In this document: positions 33,145-42,664 of the stretch, piece after piece | How the letters are laid out: every line of letters begins with the position of its first letter | How positions within the stretch are numbered: position 1 is the stretch's first letter | The notes under the pieces: generated by a model | Database searches by the model: none | What the model was told of the DNA's origin: nothing | Seen by the model: the letters and a program-made list of their open reading frames with translations, nothing else | Position numbers and translations under genes: made by a program | Source of the DNA: Streptomyces iconiensis | Lineage (GTDB): Bacteria; Actinomycetota; Actinomycetes; Streptomycetales; Streptomycetaceae | Length of the DNA: 64,000 bases | NCBI RefSeq assembly: GCF_028657195.3 | Contig: NZ_JANCPR020000006.1 | Span: forward strand, 212,477 to 276,476 | Direction of reading: 5' to 3'

Positions 33145-33633
33145 TCAGGCGGTCGCCGCCGGGGGGTGGTCGTCGTCGTGGTCCTCAGGGAGGCGGCAGA
33201 CGCGCTCCAGGAAGACGGCCGCCGCTATGACGCCGATGCCGGCGACGACGGAGAGTCCCGCATAGAGCGCCTGGTTGCCGCGCGCCGGTACGTCGGCGCG
33301 CTCCAGGACCAGGAAGAGGCCCGTTCCGCCGTACATCCCGGACACCAGGGCCGCGACCAGCGCGCTTGCCTGGCCGAAGAGCACGGCTCTCGCAGCCATC
33401 ATCGGGTCCACCCCTTTGGCCCCCGGCACCCGCTCACGCTGCGCCTTGAGGCGCGCGCGCAGCGAGAGCGCGGTGGCCAGCAGGATCGCCGCGATGGCAC
33501 CCAGCACGATCGGGGCAGCGACCGGGACGCTGGGCAGCGTCCCGAGCGAGTCCCAGAGTCTGGCTCCCGCCCATGACAGCACCCCGGCGACGACGAAGAG
33601 TCCCGCCAGGGTGCGGATTCGGAGTTCCTTCAC
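33145..33633 (-). CDS. DUF3180 membrane protein
   Basis: This 162-residue protein has four hydrophobic segments and the DUF3180 pattern: LRIRTLAGLFVVAGVLSW near the start, then DPMMAARAVLFGQASALVAALVSG. The acidic/His C-terminus is LPEDHDDDHPPAA. In actinobacteria this gene is regularly found just after folK, as here (14-bp gap), but no folate role is known. GGGAG lies 5 bases before the GTG start. Confidence 0.9.
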   Translation of the reverse strand: MKELRIRTLAGLFVVAGVLSWAGARLWDSLGTLPSVPVAAPIVLGAIAAILLATALSLRARLKAQRERVPGAKGVDPMMAARAVLFGQASALVAALVSGMYGGTGLFLVLERADVPARGNQALYAGLSVVAGIGVIAAAVFLERVCRLPEDHDDDHPPAATA

Positions 33634-33647
33634 GGGGCTCCCAACGC

Positions 33648-34244
33648 TTAGGCGGGCAAGCTGAGTTCCAGGTCGGGGCGCGGGATCACGCCTTCCGTGC
33701 CGAGTGCGGCGAGGAGCTGGTTGACGGTACCGCGTCCCGGGACCTCGGCCGCCGGGTCGATGTCGTGCCACGGCACCAGGACGAAGGCACGCTCGTGCGC
33801 CCTCGGGTGAGGGAGCGTGAGCTTCGGATCGTCGGAGACGACGCCCTGGTAGGCGACGATGTCCACGTCGATCGGCCGGGGGCCCCAGCGCTCGTCCCTG
33901 ACCCGCTCCAGCGCCTCCTCGATCGCGTGGCCCCGCTCCAGGAGCGAGTCGGGCGGGAGGGTCGTCTTCACGACGACGACGGCGTTGAAGTAGGTGGGCT
34001 GGTTGTGCGTGCCCTCGCCCCATGGCTCGGTCTCGTAGACCGGGGAGACGGCCTTGACCTTCAGCCCCGGGGTGTCGGCGAGTGCGTCGACCGCGCTCTG
34101 GAGGGATTCCAGCCGGTTCCCGAGGTTGCTGCCGAGGGACACGACGGCGCGCTTGGGGTTGTGCAGGGTCGCGTCCGCCGCATCCACCTGCTGCACCACA
34201 GAAGCGGGCACCGGCTGTACGGTCGGGTCACTGTTCGGCGTCAT
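33648..34244 (-). CDS. folK: 6-hydroxymethyl-7,8-dihydropterin pyrophosphokinase
   Basis: This 198-residue protein has VVSLGSNLGNRLESL at the start of the HPPK domain, VSPVYETEPWG, and the RPIDVDIVAYQG motif with the Mg-binding aspartates. An unrelated extension of about 30 polar residues precedes the domain. It transfers pyrophosphate to the pterin in folate synthesis. The ATG overlaps the folB stop by 4 bp, indicating translational coupling. Confidence 0.96.
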   Translation of the reverse strand: MTPNSDPTVQPVPASVVQQVDAADATLHNPKRAVVSLGSNLGNRLESLQSAVDALADTPGLKVKAVSPVYETEPWGEGTHNQPTYFNAVVVVKTTLPPDSLLERGHAIEEALERVRDERWGPRPIDVDIVAYQGVVSDDPKLTLPHPRAHERAFVLVPWHDIDPAAEVPGRGTVNQLLAALGTEGVIPRPDLELSLPA

Positions 34245-34600
34245 GCGCGGCTCCGCTTGATAGTGATGGTCACGTCTTCGAAAGGCACGGTGATCGGGGC
34301 CTCGGGCTTGTGCACGACCACCTCGACCTCGCGCACGGCCTCGTGCCGCAGGCATGCGTCGGCGATCCGCTGGGCGAGGGTCTCGATCAGGTCGACAGGT
34401 TCACCCGTGACGATCCCGACCACCTCCTCAGCCACGATGCCGTAGTGGACGGTCTTCGCCAGGTCGTCGCCGTCGGCCGCCGCCCGGGTGTCGAGGCCCA
34501 TGTCGAGGTCGACGACGAAGGTCTGGCCCTCCTCGCGTTCCCTCTCGAACACGCCGTGATGCCCACGGGCCCTGAGGCCGCGCAGTGCGACGTGGTCCAT
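34241..34600 (-). CDS. folB: dihydroneopterin aldolase
   Basis: This 119-residue protein has the DHNA pattern LRGLRARGHHGVFEREREEGQ, then VHYGIVAEEVVGIV and DLIETLAQRIADACL with the catalytic region, and a KPEAPI ending. It cleaves dihydroneopterin to hydroxymethyl-dihydropterin. It heads a short folB-folK-DUF3180 transcript. The 321-bp gap upstream (34601-34921) separates it from the folP pair and presumably holds its promoter; I see no convincing -35/-10 pair there. Confidence 0.96.
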   Translation of the reverse strand: MDHVALRGLRARGHHGVFEREREEGQTFVVDLDMGLDTRAAADGDDLAKTVHYGIVAEEVVGIVTGEPVDLIETLAQRIADACLRHEAVREVEVVVHKPEAPITVPFEDVTITIKRSRA

Positions 34601-34921
34601 GTGCGTCACTCCCGTCGGTCGTACGGACACGGCGCCGCTGATCGCGCCACCGAATCGAATCTACCTGCGAGCACACGAGTCTTTGGCCGAGGGGGCGGCA
34701 AGAAACCCTCCCCCGGCCACCCGGCAGGACCATGGACAGTTCTCACCGGCGCTGTTAAGTCCGCTGCTCAACGGCTCGCGGCGCCGCATACCCCACAGCA
34801 CCGCACGTCACTCACGCATTCCCGGCGCGGTGCCTCGAACGAGTGGGGCGACGACAGGATGAGGTGACCGGAAGGTGACCGGAAGAGTGGGTGAAGGGTG
34901 AGTGAAGAAAGGGGCGTGGCC
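34601..34921. other. non-coding gap between folB and the SnoaL-like gene
   Basis: This 321-bp space lies upstream of folB and downstream of the SnoaL-like gene, both on the - strand. No open frame with a ribosome-binding site, strong hairpin with a U-tract, or repeat stands out. Confidence 0.5.
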
Positions 34922-35419
34922 TCAGAGTTCGATGTCGCCCTGGCCCGGTTCCTCGTCGTCGTCCGAGTCGTCCTCGTCGCGCTCCACAAGGACCGGGGAG
35001 CCGTGGTGCGACCACACCTTCCACTCGCCGTCCTCGGTGCGCCGGAAGACGTTCGTCGCCACGACGAGGCCGCCGACCAACGGTCCGGCCGAGCCGTCCT
35101 CCTCGGCCGGACCGCCGCTGAGGATGTTCTCGGTGCAGCTCACCAGCGCGGTGTCGCCGAGCACGGAGATCTCGGTGTCCGTCAGGAAGAACTGGATGTA
35201 GTCCGTGTTCGCCATGATCAGCGCGTACGAGCGGAGCACCTCGCCGCGCCCCGTGAGCACGGGCCAGCCGGGGTGCACGACGCTGACGCCGCTCTCGCCC
35301 GCCTCCTGCTCCTCCAGCCACATCCGCGCGAGCGCGTCCATGTCGCCCCGCTCGACCGCGTCGTACAGCGCGGTGTTGGCCGCCTCGACCGCTTCGACAT
35401 CCGTACGGGCGGCGCTCAC
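34922..35419 (-). CDS. SnoaL-like / NTF2-fold protein
   Basis: This 165-residue protein has the NTF2-like pattern: a helix with VEAANTALYDAVERGDMDALARMW, HPGWPVLTGRGEVLRSYALIM, and beta strands ending EWKVWSHHGSPV. The C-terminus is strongly acidic (DEDDSDDDEEPGQGD). Such domains serve as small enzymes or dimerisation modules; no catalytic set is clear here. It overlaps the folP stop by 4 bp, so it is expressed with folP, a constant pairing in streptomycetes as I recall. Its role in folate metabolism is unproven. Confidence 0.88.
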   Translation of the reverse strand: MSAARTDVEAVEAANTALYDAVERGDMDALARMWLEEQEAGESGVSVVHPGWPVLTGRGEVLRSYALIMANTDYIQFFLTDTEISVLGDTALVSCTENILSGGPAEEDGSAGPLVGGLVVATNVFRRTEDGEWKVWSHHGSPVLVERDEDDSDDDEEPGQGDIEL

Positions 35420-36396
35420 GTGGTGGCCTCTGTGTCCTTTGTGCGCTGTGCGTCCGGCGTGCCTGGTGTGCCGGTCGCGGCTGTCGGGTCTGTGCGGGCT
35501 GTCCCGGCCGCGGGGCCCGCGGCGTGTGCCGCGGCGTGCGCGTCGTCCACGGCACGGACGACGCGGACCGCGTCGGCGCTCGGGCGTACCTCGTGGACGC
35601 GTACGGCCCAGGCGCCCTCGCGTGCCGAGAGGGCTGTGACGGCGGCTGTCGCCGCGTCGCGCTCCCGGGCGGGTGGCGGCGTCGCGCTCCCCTCCGAGGC
35701 CAGCACACGGCCCAGGAACCGCTTTCTGGAGGCCGCGACGAGCACGGGGCGGCCCAGCTCGGCGCGGAGCCGGGAGAGCGAGGCGACGAGGGCGAGGTCG
35801 TGTTCGGCGCGCTTGGCGAAGCCGAGGCCGGGGTCCACGACGATCCGGTCGGGGCGGATGCCGCCCTCCGTAGCCCTGTGAACCGCGTCGCTCAGCTCGG
35901 CCACGACCTCGCCGACGACATCGGCGTAGACGGCGCGGTTGTTCATGTCGATGCTCTGGCCGCGCCAGTGCATCACCACGAACGGGACACCGGCCTCGGC
36001 GACCGCGGGGACCATTCCGGGGTCGGCCAGCCCGCCGCTCACATCGTTGACCAGCACCGCTCCGGCCGCGACGGCCTGGGAGGCCACCGAGGCGCGCATG
36101 GTGTCGACGCTGACGACGACGCCCTCGTCCGCGAGGCCCCGTACGACGGGCAGGACGCGGCGCAGTTCCTCGGCCTCGTCCACGCGGGTGGCTCCTGGCC
36201 GGGTCGACTCACCTCCGACATCGACCAGGTCAGCGCCCTGTCCGACCAGGTCGAGGCCGTGTTTGATCGCCGCCTGGGTGTCGAACCAGCGGCCTCCGTC
36301 GGAGAACGAGTCAGGGGTCACATTCACCACGCCCATTACGGCGCAGTGGTCCCACTCGGGAAGCCCGTCCACACGACCACGCGTCCTGGCACTCAT
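35416..36396 (-). CDS. folP: dihydropteroate synthase
   Basis: This 326-residue enzyme joins the pterin pyrophosphate and p-aminobenzoate and is the target of sulfonamides. It has VMGVVNVTPDSFSDGGRW at the N-terminus, VDVGGESTRPGA, VNDVSGG, VDPGLGFAK and ASRKRFLGRVL. After the TIM barrel (about residue 280) there is a Thr/Ala/Pro-rich tail of about 45 residues not needed by the fold. It is the first gene of a two-gene transcript with the SnoaL-like gene. Confidence 0.96.
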   Translation of the reverse strand: MSARTRGRVDGLPEWDHCAVMGVVNVTPDSFSDGGRWFDTQAAIKHGLDLVGQGADLVDVGGESTRPGATRVDEAEELRRVLPVVRGLADEGVVVSVDTMRASVASQAVAAGAVLVNDVSGGLADPGMVPAVAEAGVPFVVMHWRGQSIDMNNRAVYADVVGEVVAELSDAVHRATEGGIRPDRIVVDPGLGFAKRAEHDLALVASLSRLRAELGRPVLVAASRKRFLGRVLASEGSATPPPARERDAATAAVTALSAREGAWAVRVHEVRPSADAVRVVRAVDDAHAAAHAAGPAAGTARTDPTAATGTPGTPDAQRTKDTEATT

Positions 36397-36490
36397 GCGC
36401 CCAGGGTAGGGGTATCGGCCAAGAGGCGCGGTCGCGGGCGTGCCCCGCGCGCTCGCGGGCGCTCTCCGTGACCTGCGAGGCCGTACGGAA

Positions 36491-37993
36491 TCAGGTGAGC
36501 CAGCGCTCCGGTCCCGCGCTGCGACGGCCCGTTCGGGAACGTTCCGCCTGGGCGCTCACGACGGCGTGTGCCTCGCCGGCGTCCCGGAGCCGCGCCACAG
36601 CGGCCCCGTTCGCGCCGTGGTCGACCCAGACGTCAGCGAGGCCCTGACGCCGGGCCCAGGGGCCCTGTGAGAGGCGGACGCTCTGGACCTTGGCGTGCGG
36701 GACGAGCGTCGTACGCCGGGACAGGAGGCCCTTGCGCGTGACGAACACGGTGGGTGTCGTCCCGTGTCCGAAGCCCCGCCGGAAGACCGGGGCGCACCAG
36801 CGTGCGCGTACGGGCGCGGGCGCGGCCGAGGCGACGGCGGCGTCCAGACCGACCCCGGGCAGCACCCTGGCCAGCACGTCGGCCGCCGCGTCCCAGGCGG
36901 CGACGGGGATGAGCACGCTGGTCTCGTCGCCCTTGCCGCCGGCGACCTCCAGTTCGACCCGCACCCAGCCGCGCCGCCGCCACAGCAGCGGCTCGACGAT
37001 GCGTACGGCCTGCACCCGGCCCGGCGGCACGGTGGCGTGCGCGCGGTCGAGCAACCCGGAGTCCAGGCGGAGGCCGTCGGGGGACTCGGCGACGGTCCAG
37101 TCGTACTCGCGCACGAACCGGCCGGCGCCGCTCGCCCAGAAGCCGCCGGCGAGCGGGATCGCGGTGGCGAGCGCGGGCCAGAGGCTGTCCGTCGCCAGGT
37201 AGATGAATACGGGTACGACGACGGCGACGGCCAGCATGGTCCAGGCGCCGCCGCGCAGCAGGATGCTCAGGACGAGGGTGCGCGGCTGGACGCGCAGAAG
37301 GGCCCGCGAGGGAGCCTCGCCCGCCTCGGGTGCCGCCTCGGGAGCCATGCCGGCCGCGCGGGCGAGGAGTTCGGCGCGCAGGGCCACGGCCTCCTTCTCG
37401 CTGAGGAAGGCCAGCTCGTCCTTGGAGTCCGTGCCGACGACGTCCAGCTTGAGCTTGGCGACCCCGGCGACGCGGGCCAGCAGCGGCCTGGAGACGTCGA
37501 CGGCCTGGATACGGTCCAGGCGGATGTGCGCGGCGCGGTGGAACAACAGGCCGGTGTGGATGCGCAGTTCGGTGTCGGTGACGAGGTAGCTGGTGCACCA
37601 CCAGGTGAGGAAGCCGTAGCCGGCTGCCAGCGGCAGCAGCACCGCGAGGCCCAGCAGGACCCAGCCGGCCGTCAGGTGCGAGGACCAGTCGCGGGCCCGT
37701 TCGAAGTCGTGCGCGGTGAAGGCGAGCAGCCCCGCGAGCGGGGCCCACGCGCGGCGCCAGGGCGTGACGGGGTGAAGCCTGCGTCCCTCGGGGCGGCGGG
37801 GCAGATAGCGAGGGCCCGCCTTCCGGCCGCCCGCTGTGTCCGCCGTGGCTGGCCGGTCCGCCATGGCCGGCCCGTCTGCCGTTGCTGGCCCGTCTGCCGT
37901 GGCTGCCGCCTTCGGTCCGTCCGGTCCCTCCGGTCCGTGTGGCGCGTGCGGTGCGTCTGCCGCGGGTGCGGGTTCTCTCGCGTCGTCTTCCAT
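36491..37993 (-). CDS. membrane protein with bacterial PH domains (YdbT-like)
   Basis: This 500-residue protein has a disordered N-terminus with DGPATADGP-type repeats (to about residue 60). Two hydrophobic segments precede a bPH2 domain (YLVTDTELRIHTGLLFHRAAHIRLDRIQAVDVSRPLLARVAG). A second pair of segments leads into further bPH2 units, ending with TRKGLLSRRTTLVPHAKVQSVRLSQGP. This is the YdbT/DUF304 layout. The function of the family is unknown. It lies 14 bp downstream of a smaller PH-domain protein on the same strand, as YdbS-YdbT pairs do. Confidence 0.9.
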   Translation of the reverse strand: MEDDAREPAPAADAPHAPHGPEGPDGPKAAATADGPATADGPAMADRPATADTAGGRKAGPRYLPRRPEGRRLHPVTPWRRAWAPLAGLLAFTAHDFERARDWSSHLTAGWVLLGLAVLLPLAAGYGFLTWWCTSYLVTDTELRIHTGLLFHRAAHIRLDRIQAVDVSRPLLARVAGVAKLKLDVVGTDSKDELAFLSEKEAVALRAELLARAAGMAPEAAPEAGEAPSRALLRVQPRTLVLSILLRGGAWTMLAVAVVVPVFIYLATDSLWPALATAIPLAGGFWASGAGRFVREYDWTVAESPDGLRLDSGLLDRAHATVPPGRVQAVRIVEPLLWRRRGWVRVELEVAGGKGDETSVLIPVAAWDAAADVLARVLPGVGLDAAVASAAPAPVRARWCAPVFRRGFGHGTTPTVFVTRKGLLSRRTTLVPHAKVQSVRLSQGPWARRQGLADVWVDHGANGAAVARLRDAGEAHAVVSAQAERSRTGRRSAGPERWLT

Positions 37994-38007
37994 GCCCGGG
38001 GCCCGTC

Positions 38008-38622
38008 TCACAGTCCGGCCGAACGGGCTTCGCCCAGCTCGGTCAGCCGGTCGCGCAGCCGTTCGGCTTCGCCGGGGGTCAGCCCCGGGATGGTCGCGTC
38101 GGTCGTGGCGGCAGCGGTGTGGAGCTGGAGCCTGGCCAGCCCGTACTTGCGCTCCAGCGGCCCTGAGGTGACCTCGACCAGCTGCATGCGCCCGTACGGC
38201 ACCACCGTCATCTCGCGCCACAGGACACCGCGTGCGACAAGGAGGTCGTCGGCGCGCTCCGCGTACCGCCAGGAGCGCCAGTTACGGGCGAGCGCGCCCC
38301 AGCCCCACAGGGCGGACGCGAGGGGTATCAGCGCGAACAGCGCCCAGGCGGGGCCCGCGGTCAGGCCGAGCGCCAGGGCGACGGCGACGGTGAGCGGCAG
38401 CAGCGTGCACAGCAGGACGAGCCTGCGCAGCAGGAGCAGGCCGTGTTCGACAGCGCGCCACTCCCCGGCCGTGATGCCCTCGGCCTCGGTTCCGGCCCCG
38501 CCGGTTCCGTCGGTCTCGGTGGCGGCTGTGTGACCGGCTGCTTCGTCGTGGCCTGCTTCGTCGTGGTCGGCTGCTTCGTCGTTGGGGCCGGAATCCGGCG
38601 CTGCTGCTGGTGTCCCCGTCAT
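38008..38622 (-). CDS. membrane protein with bacterial PH domain (YdbS-like)
   Basis: This 204-residue protein has an acidic, His/Ala-rich N-terminus with [15 protein letters not shown] repetition (to about residue 45), two membrane segments ([26 protein letters not shown] and [19 protein letters not shown]), and one bPH2 domain with [41 protein letters not shown]. It is the YdbS partner of the downstream YdbT-like protein; YdbS-YdbT pairs have been linked to resistance to antimicrobial compounds in bacilli. It is transcribed divergently from nuoD, with 69 bp between starts. Confidence 0.9.
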   Translation of the reverse strand: MTGTPAAAPDSGPNDEAADHDEAGHDEAAGHTAATETDGTGGAGTEAEGITAGEWRAVEHGLLLLRRLVLLCTLLPLTVAVALALGLTAGPAWALFALIPLASALWGWGALARNWRSWRYAERADDLLVARGVLWREMTVVPYGRMQLVEVTSGPLERKYGLARLQLHTAAATTDATIPGLTPGEAERLRDRLTELGEARSAGL

Positions 38623-38691
38623 GTGTTCAGCGTAAGAGCCCCTGTGACAGACCTTGTCCCCCTGGAGAAGGAAGCTGACAGACTGAGCTTC

Positions 38692-39849
38692 ATGACTCAG
38701 ACGGAGACGACGGCCACGACGGTCAGCATCGGCGGTGCCGCCGAGAGCACGGACATGGTGCTCAACATCGGCCCCCAGCACCCGTCGACGCACGGAGTGC
38801 TGCGGCTGAAACTGGTGCTGGACGGCGAGCTGATCAGCGCGGCCGAGCCGGTGGTCGGCTATATGCACCGGGGAGCGGAGAAGCTCTTCGAGGCACGTGA
38901 CTACCGCCAGATCATCGTCCTCGCGAACCGCCACGACTGGCTGTCGGCGTTCTCCAACGAGCTGGGCGTGGTGATGGGTGTCGAGCGGATGCTCGGCATG
39001 GAGGTGCCCGAGCGTGCCGTGTGGCTGCGCACGCTGCTGGCCGAGCTGAACCGGGTGCTCAACCACCTGATGTTCCTCGGTTCCTATCCGCTGGAGCTGG
39101 GCGGGATCACGCCGGTCTTCTACTCCTTCCGCGAGCGCGAGGAACTCCAGAACGTCATGGAGGAGATCTCCGGCGGCCGGATGCACTACATGTTCAACCG
39201 CGTCGGCGGCCTCAAGGACGACCTGCCCGCCGGGTGGCGTGACCGTGCCCGGCAGGCGGTGGCCGCCGTGCGGAGCCGGATGGGCACCTTCGACAAGCTC
39301 GTACTGGGCAACGAGATCTTCCGGGGCCGCACCAGGAACGTCGGCGTACTGAGCCCTGAGCTGGTGCACGCGTACGGCGTCAGCGGACCTCTCGCGCGTG
39401 CCTCGGGCGTCGACTTCGACCTGCGGCGCGACGAGCCGTACCTCGCCTACGGCGAACTACAGGACACCCTCAAGGTCGTCACGCGCCAGGAGGGCGACTG
39501 TCTGGCGCGCTTCGAGGTGCTGCTGGACCAGGTGCACAACTCCCTGGACCTCGCCGACGCGTGCCTGGACCGTCTCCGCGACCTCCCGCCCGGGCCCGTC
39601 AACCAGAAGCTGCCCAAGGTGCTCAAGGCCCCCGAGGGCGCGACGTACACCTGGACGGAGAACCCGCTCGGGCTGAACGGCTACTACCTGGTGTCCAAGG
39701 GCGAGAAGACGCCCTACAGGCTCAAGCTGCGCTCCGCCTCGTACAACAACATCCAGGCGCTGACCCAGTTGCTGCCCGGGACGCTGGTCGCTGACATGGT
39801 GGCGATCCTGGGGTCGTTCTTCTTCGTGGTGGGAGACATCGACAAGTAG
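38692..39849 (+). CDS. nuoD2: orphan NADH-quinone oxidoreductase subunit D (NuoD paralogue)
   Basis: This 385-residue protein matches complex I subunit [59 protein letters not shown] and [20 protein letters not shown]. The NuoD residues facing the quinone site (the HPSTHG loop) are present. No other nuo gene is next to it. S. coelicolor likewise has a second, isolated nuoD in this chromosomal neighbourhood (from memory SCO3392). It may substitute for the operon-encoded subunit or have a separate redox role. A GTG at 38644 would add 16 residues. Stop-associated repeats follow. Confidence 0.93.
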   Translation: MTQTETTATTVSIGGAAESTDMVLNIGPQHPSTHGVLRLKLVLDGELISAAEPVVGYMHRGAEKLFEARDYRQIIVLANRHDWLSAFSNELGVVMGVERMLGMEVPERAVWLRTLLAELNRVLNHLMFLGSYPLELGGITPVFYSFREREELQNVMEEISGGRMHYMFNRVGGLKDDLPAGWRDRARQAVAAVRSRMGTFDKLVLGNEIFRGRTRNVGVLSPELVHAYGVSGPLARASGVDFDLRRDEPYLAYGELQDTLKVVTRQEGDCLARFEVLLDQVHNSLDLADACLDRLRDLPPGPVNQKLPKVLKAPEGATYTWTENPLGLNGYYLVSKGEKTPYRLKLRSASYNNIQALTQLLPGTLVADMVAILGSFFFVVGDIDK

Positions 39850-39911
39850 CGCGCAAGTAGCGGGCGGCTTGTGGCGAGCGCAAGCGGGCGGCTCTTGTCG
39901 AGCGCGAGTAG
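39843..39911. repeat. tandem repeats spanning the nuoD stop codon
   Basis: CAAGTAGCG occurs at 39843 and 39854, the first copy containing the TAG stop. A repeat of about 25 bp (GCGGGCGGCTTGTGGCGAGCGC, then GCGGGCGGCTCTTGTCGAGCGC) follows to about 39905. Confidence 0.7.
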
Positions 39912-39981
39912 TAGTGCGGTGGGGCGCCAGTAGCGCGTGACATCTGTCGTGCGAGCAGGTGGCGCACCAGGAAGCGGCGTA

Positions 39982-40776
39982 CTACGGGGAGACCGCTCCG
40001 CTTTCGACGCCGAAGAAGTCGAAGCTGCCGGTGTCAGCGGCGGTGCCGTCCGGCTCTGCGGGACGGGGTGCGGGCGGTACGGCAGCGGCGGCGCTCGTAC
40101 GGGCCTTGCGCTCAGCGGCGAGCTTCTCGCGCTCGGCCTCCTCCTCGCGCTCGCGCTCGCGCTGCTTCTCGCGCTGCCTCTCGGCGCTCCTGGCGAGGTT
40201 GTTGAGCGCCTCGTTGGCCTGGAGGTACGTCAGCGGGGTGGGGGCTCCTGAGCTGTGCCGGTGGTCGGTCGCCGACGTGGTCAGCGCCTTGGTGGGCTCG
40301 GCGGCCTCGATCTCCAGCTGCCTGCGGCCCTCCAGCGCGCTGGCCCGCTCGGTCTCGGCGTACGCGTAGCGGCGCAGCAGGTCGGCGTGCTCGGAGCGGA
40401 GCCTGGCCAGCTCGGCGCGCTTCTCGCGGAGCTTGCCGTCCAGGCGGGTGCGGATCTCGCGCAGCTCCTCGTTCTCGCCCTCCAGCTCGGCCTGCTTCTC
40501 CTCGGCCCGCCAGGCGGTGCTGGCCTGCTGTGCCTTCAGGTCGCCGACGCGGCGCCCGGCGGCGCGGTCCCACTGGCGCAGCAGTACGGCGCCTGTGACG
40601 GCGACGGCGGCCGTCACCGCGGTGAGCCCGCGCAGCACGACGGTCTCCGTATCGCCGAGGCCCGTCTCTCCGACCAGCCAGGCGCCACCGGCGCAGACCA
40701 GCGCCGCCCCTGCGACGACGGCCGGGAGCAGGAGCCGGTGCAGGGGCGGGGAATGGCGATGACGTCCACGTGGCAT
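39982..40776 (-). CDS. membrane-anchored coiled-coil protein
   Basis: This 264-residue protein has a basic N-terminus and two hydrophobic segments (about residues 12-34 and 48-64). A long charged coiled coil follows (about 80-150, heptad-like Glu/Lys/Arg/Leu), then a second charged region built of REKQREREREEEAEREK, and a Pro/Ala-rich tail. No catalytic domain is present. Streptomyces has many such cell-envelope or polarity scaffold candidates, but no specific function can be assigned. It lies between nuoD and the betaine-transporter genes and stands alone. Confidence 0.8.
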   Translation of the reverse strand: MPRGRHRHSPPLHRLLLPAVVAGAALVCAGGAWLVGETGLGDTETVVLRGLTAVTAAVAVTGAVLLRQWDRAAGRRVGDLKAQQASTAWRAEEKQAELEGENEELREIRTRLDGKLREKRAELARLRSEHADLLRRYAYAETERASALEGRRQLEIEAAEPTKALTTSATDHRHSSGAPTPLTYLQANEALNNLARSAERQREKQREREREEEAEREKLAAERKARTSAAAAVPPAPRPAEPDGTAADTGSFDFFGVESGAVSP

Positions 40777-40876
40777 GGCCTGGAATGTACCGTGTGCGGT
40801 TCCGCCGGGGACACCCGGCCACGGCGCATTGTTACCGCCTCATCACTCCGTAGGACCCTCCGGGCCCGGTGTCTTC

Positions 40877-41884
40877 TCAGCCCAGTTTCTTCTGCTTGAG
40901 ATAGTCACGCGCCACGTCCTCGGGCTTCTCACGATCCCTGTCCACCTTGCGGTTCAGCGCCGTGAGGTCCTTTGTCGTGAGGACCTGGGTGAGCCGTTCC
41001 AGGGCTTTCTCGATCTTCTTGCCGCCGGCCGACTTGGCGTTGACGACGGGCAGCACGTTGTCAGCGTTCTGCAGGTGCTTGTCGTCCTTGAGGAGTACCA
41101 GGCCGAACTGGTCGAGGGTCGCGTCCGTGGTCGTGGTGAGCACCAGTTGGTCCGTACCGTCCTTGACCGCCTGCTTCGACTGGCTGGTGCCCACACCCTT
41201 CGGGTCGATACCGGCGACGTCGATCCCGTAGGTCTTCTCCAGGCCCGGCTGGCAGAACGGGCGCGTCTCGCACTCGTCGCCGGCTGCCACGGTCACCCGC
41301 TGCTTGGAACTGCCCAGGTCGGAGAGGGTCTTGAGATCGTGCTTGGCGGCGTAGTCCTTGGAGACGGCGAACGCGTTCTGGTCCACGGCCTTGCCGTGCG
41401 GGAGCACCTTGAGCCCGCGCGGCTGCGCCAGCTTCTTCAGCGCGGCGACCGTCTTGTCCGGGTCGCTGGACGCGACGGGTTCGGCCTTGGGGCCGTTCTT
41501 CTTCGCGTTGAGGAACTCGGCGAGCGTGGCGGCGTACTCGGGCACCACGTCGATCCGGCCCTTCTCCAGCTCGGGCGCGTACAGCTCGCGGTTCTTGGCC
41601 TTCTTCACGGTGGTGCTGTAGCCGGCGTCGTCGAGCACTCCGGCGTACAGGTTGGCGACGATCTCCGATTCGGTGAACCCGGCCGAGCCGACGACCAGCT
41701 TGTCCTGGCTGTCCTTCTCCTCAAGCCCTTCACCGCCGCAGGCTCCGAGCAGGGCCGTGAGCGTCGCGGCTGCGCCTACGGCGAGGAGGCGTCGCGAGGT
41801 ACCGGTGAGCCGCGAGGACCCGGCGCTTCGTGAAGGCCGGGCGCTTCGCGAGGGTTCGGGGAAGGGCGGACGGGGGCTACTCAT
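40877..41884 (-). CDS. glycine betaine/choline-type substrate-binding lipoprotein (OpuC/ProX)
   Basis: This protein of about 335 residues has a basic N-terminus, a hydrophobic stretch and the lipobox LGAC (Cys near residue 49). The OpuAC-type binding domain follows: VVGSAGFTESEIVANLYAGVLDDAGY near the start and a C-terminal LNRKVDRDREKPEDVARDYLKQKKL. These proteins deliver osmoprotectants such as glycine betaine, choline or carnitine to the ABC transporter. It is the last gene of the leftward permease-permease-SBP transcript; its start is 16 bp downstream of the permease stop. Confidence 0.9.
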   Translation of the reverse strand: MSSPRPPFPEPSRSARPSRSAGSSRLTGTSRRLLAVGAAATLTALLGACGGEGLEEKDSQDKLVVGSAGFTESEIVANLYAGVLDDAGYSTTVKKAKNRELYAPELEKGRIDVVPEYAATLAEFLNAKKNGPKAEPVASSDPDKTVAALKKLAQPRGLKVLPHGKAVDQNAFAVSKDYAAKHDLKTLSDLGSSKQRVTVAAGDECETRPFCQPGLEKTYGIDVAGIDPKGVGTSQSKQAVKDGTDQLVLTTTTDATLDQFGLVLLKDDKHLQNADNVLPVVNAKSAGGKKIEKALERLTQVLTTKDLTALNRKVDRDREKPEDVARDYLKQKKLG

Positions 41885-41899
41885 CAAGACCACCATTCG

Positions 41900-42664
41900 T
41901 CAGGGTGCGGTGTGTGTGGGTGCCGGTCGTTCGTGGTCGCTCGCGTGCTCCTGGTCGCTCACCGGTACGGGCCCGGCGGCGCTGAGCCGCTGTGCCCCCG
42001 GACGGCGCCGCATCGGGCTCAGCGCGCGCTCGGCCGCGGTGAGCAGCCCCTGGAGCAGCAGCGCCATCGCGGCGACCAGGAGCGCGCCCGAGACCACCTG
42101 GGGTGTGTCGTAGTTGCCGAACCCGGCGGTGATCAGGCGGCCGAGGCCGCCTCCGCCGGGCAGCGCGGCGAGCGTGGCCGTGGCGACGAGCTGTACGGCG
42201 GCCGTCTGGACGCCGGTCATGATCATGGGGAAGGCCAGCGGGAGTTCGACCTGCCGCACGGTCTGCCAGCCGGTCATTCCCATACCGCGCGCCGCCTCGA
42301 CGACTTCGCGGTCGGCCTCGCGTACGCCGGTGTAGGTGTTGGTCAGCAGCGGCGGCAGCGCGAACAGGACGAGGGCGATGAGCGTGGGCAGATCGCCCTG
42401 CTTGCCCAGCGGACTCATCGAGAGCAGGACGAGTACGGCGAACGTGGGTACCGCGCGGCCCGCGTTGGAGATGTTGACAGCGAGCGCCCCGCCACGGCCG
42501 ACGTGCCCGAGCCACAGGGCGATCGGTACCGCGAGGACGCAGGAGATCACGAGGCAGGCGAACGTCAGGTAGGCGTGCTCGCCCAGCCGCTGGAGGATTC
42601 CGCCGTCGGCTGTCCAGTGCTCCGCTTCGGTCAGCCAGCTCCATACGCCGCCGATGATGCCCAT
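41900..42664 (-). CDS. betaine-type ABC transporter permease (OpuCD/ProW-like)
   Basis: This 254-residue integral membrane protein carries the binding-protein-dependent transport motif around EAARGMGMTGWQTVRQVELPLAFPMIMTGV, which contains the EAA loop, and about five to six hydrophobic segments. It begins MGIIGGVWSWLTE. Its ATG shares one base with the stop of the upstream permease gene (TGATG), so the two permeases are coupled. With the second permease, the lipoprotein and the divergently encoded ATPase it makes an osmoprotectant importer. Confidence 0.92.
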   Translation of the reverse strand: MGIIGGVWSWLTEAEHWTADGGILQRLGEHAYLTFACLVISCVLAVPIALWLGHVGRGGALAVNISNAGRAVPTFAVLVLLSMSPLGKQGDLPTLIALVLFALPPLLTNTYTGVREADREVVEAARGMGMTGWQTVRQVELPLAFPMIMTGVQTAAVQLVATATLAALPGGGGLGRLITAGFGNYDTPQVVSGALLVAAMALLLQGLLTAAERALSPMRRRPGAQRLSAAGPVPVSDQEHASDHERPAPTHTAP

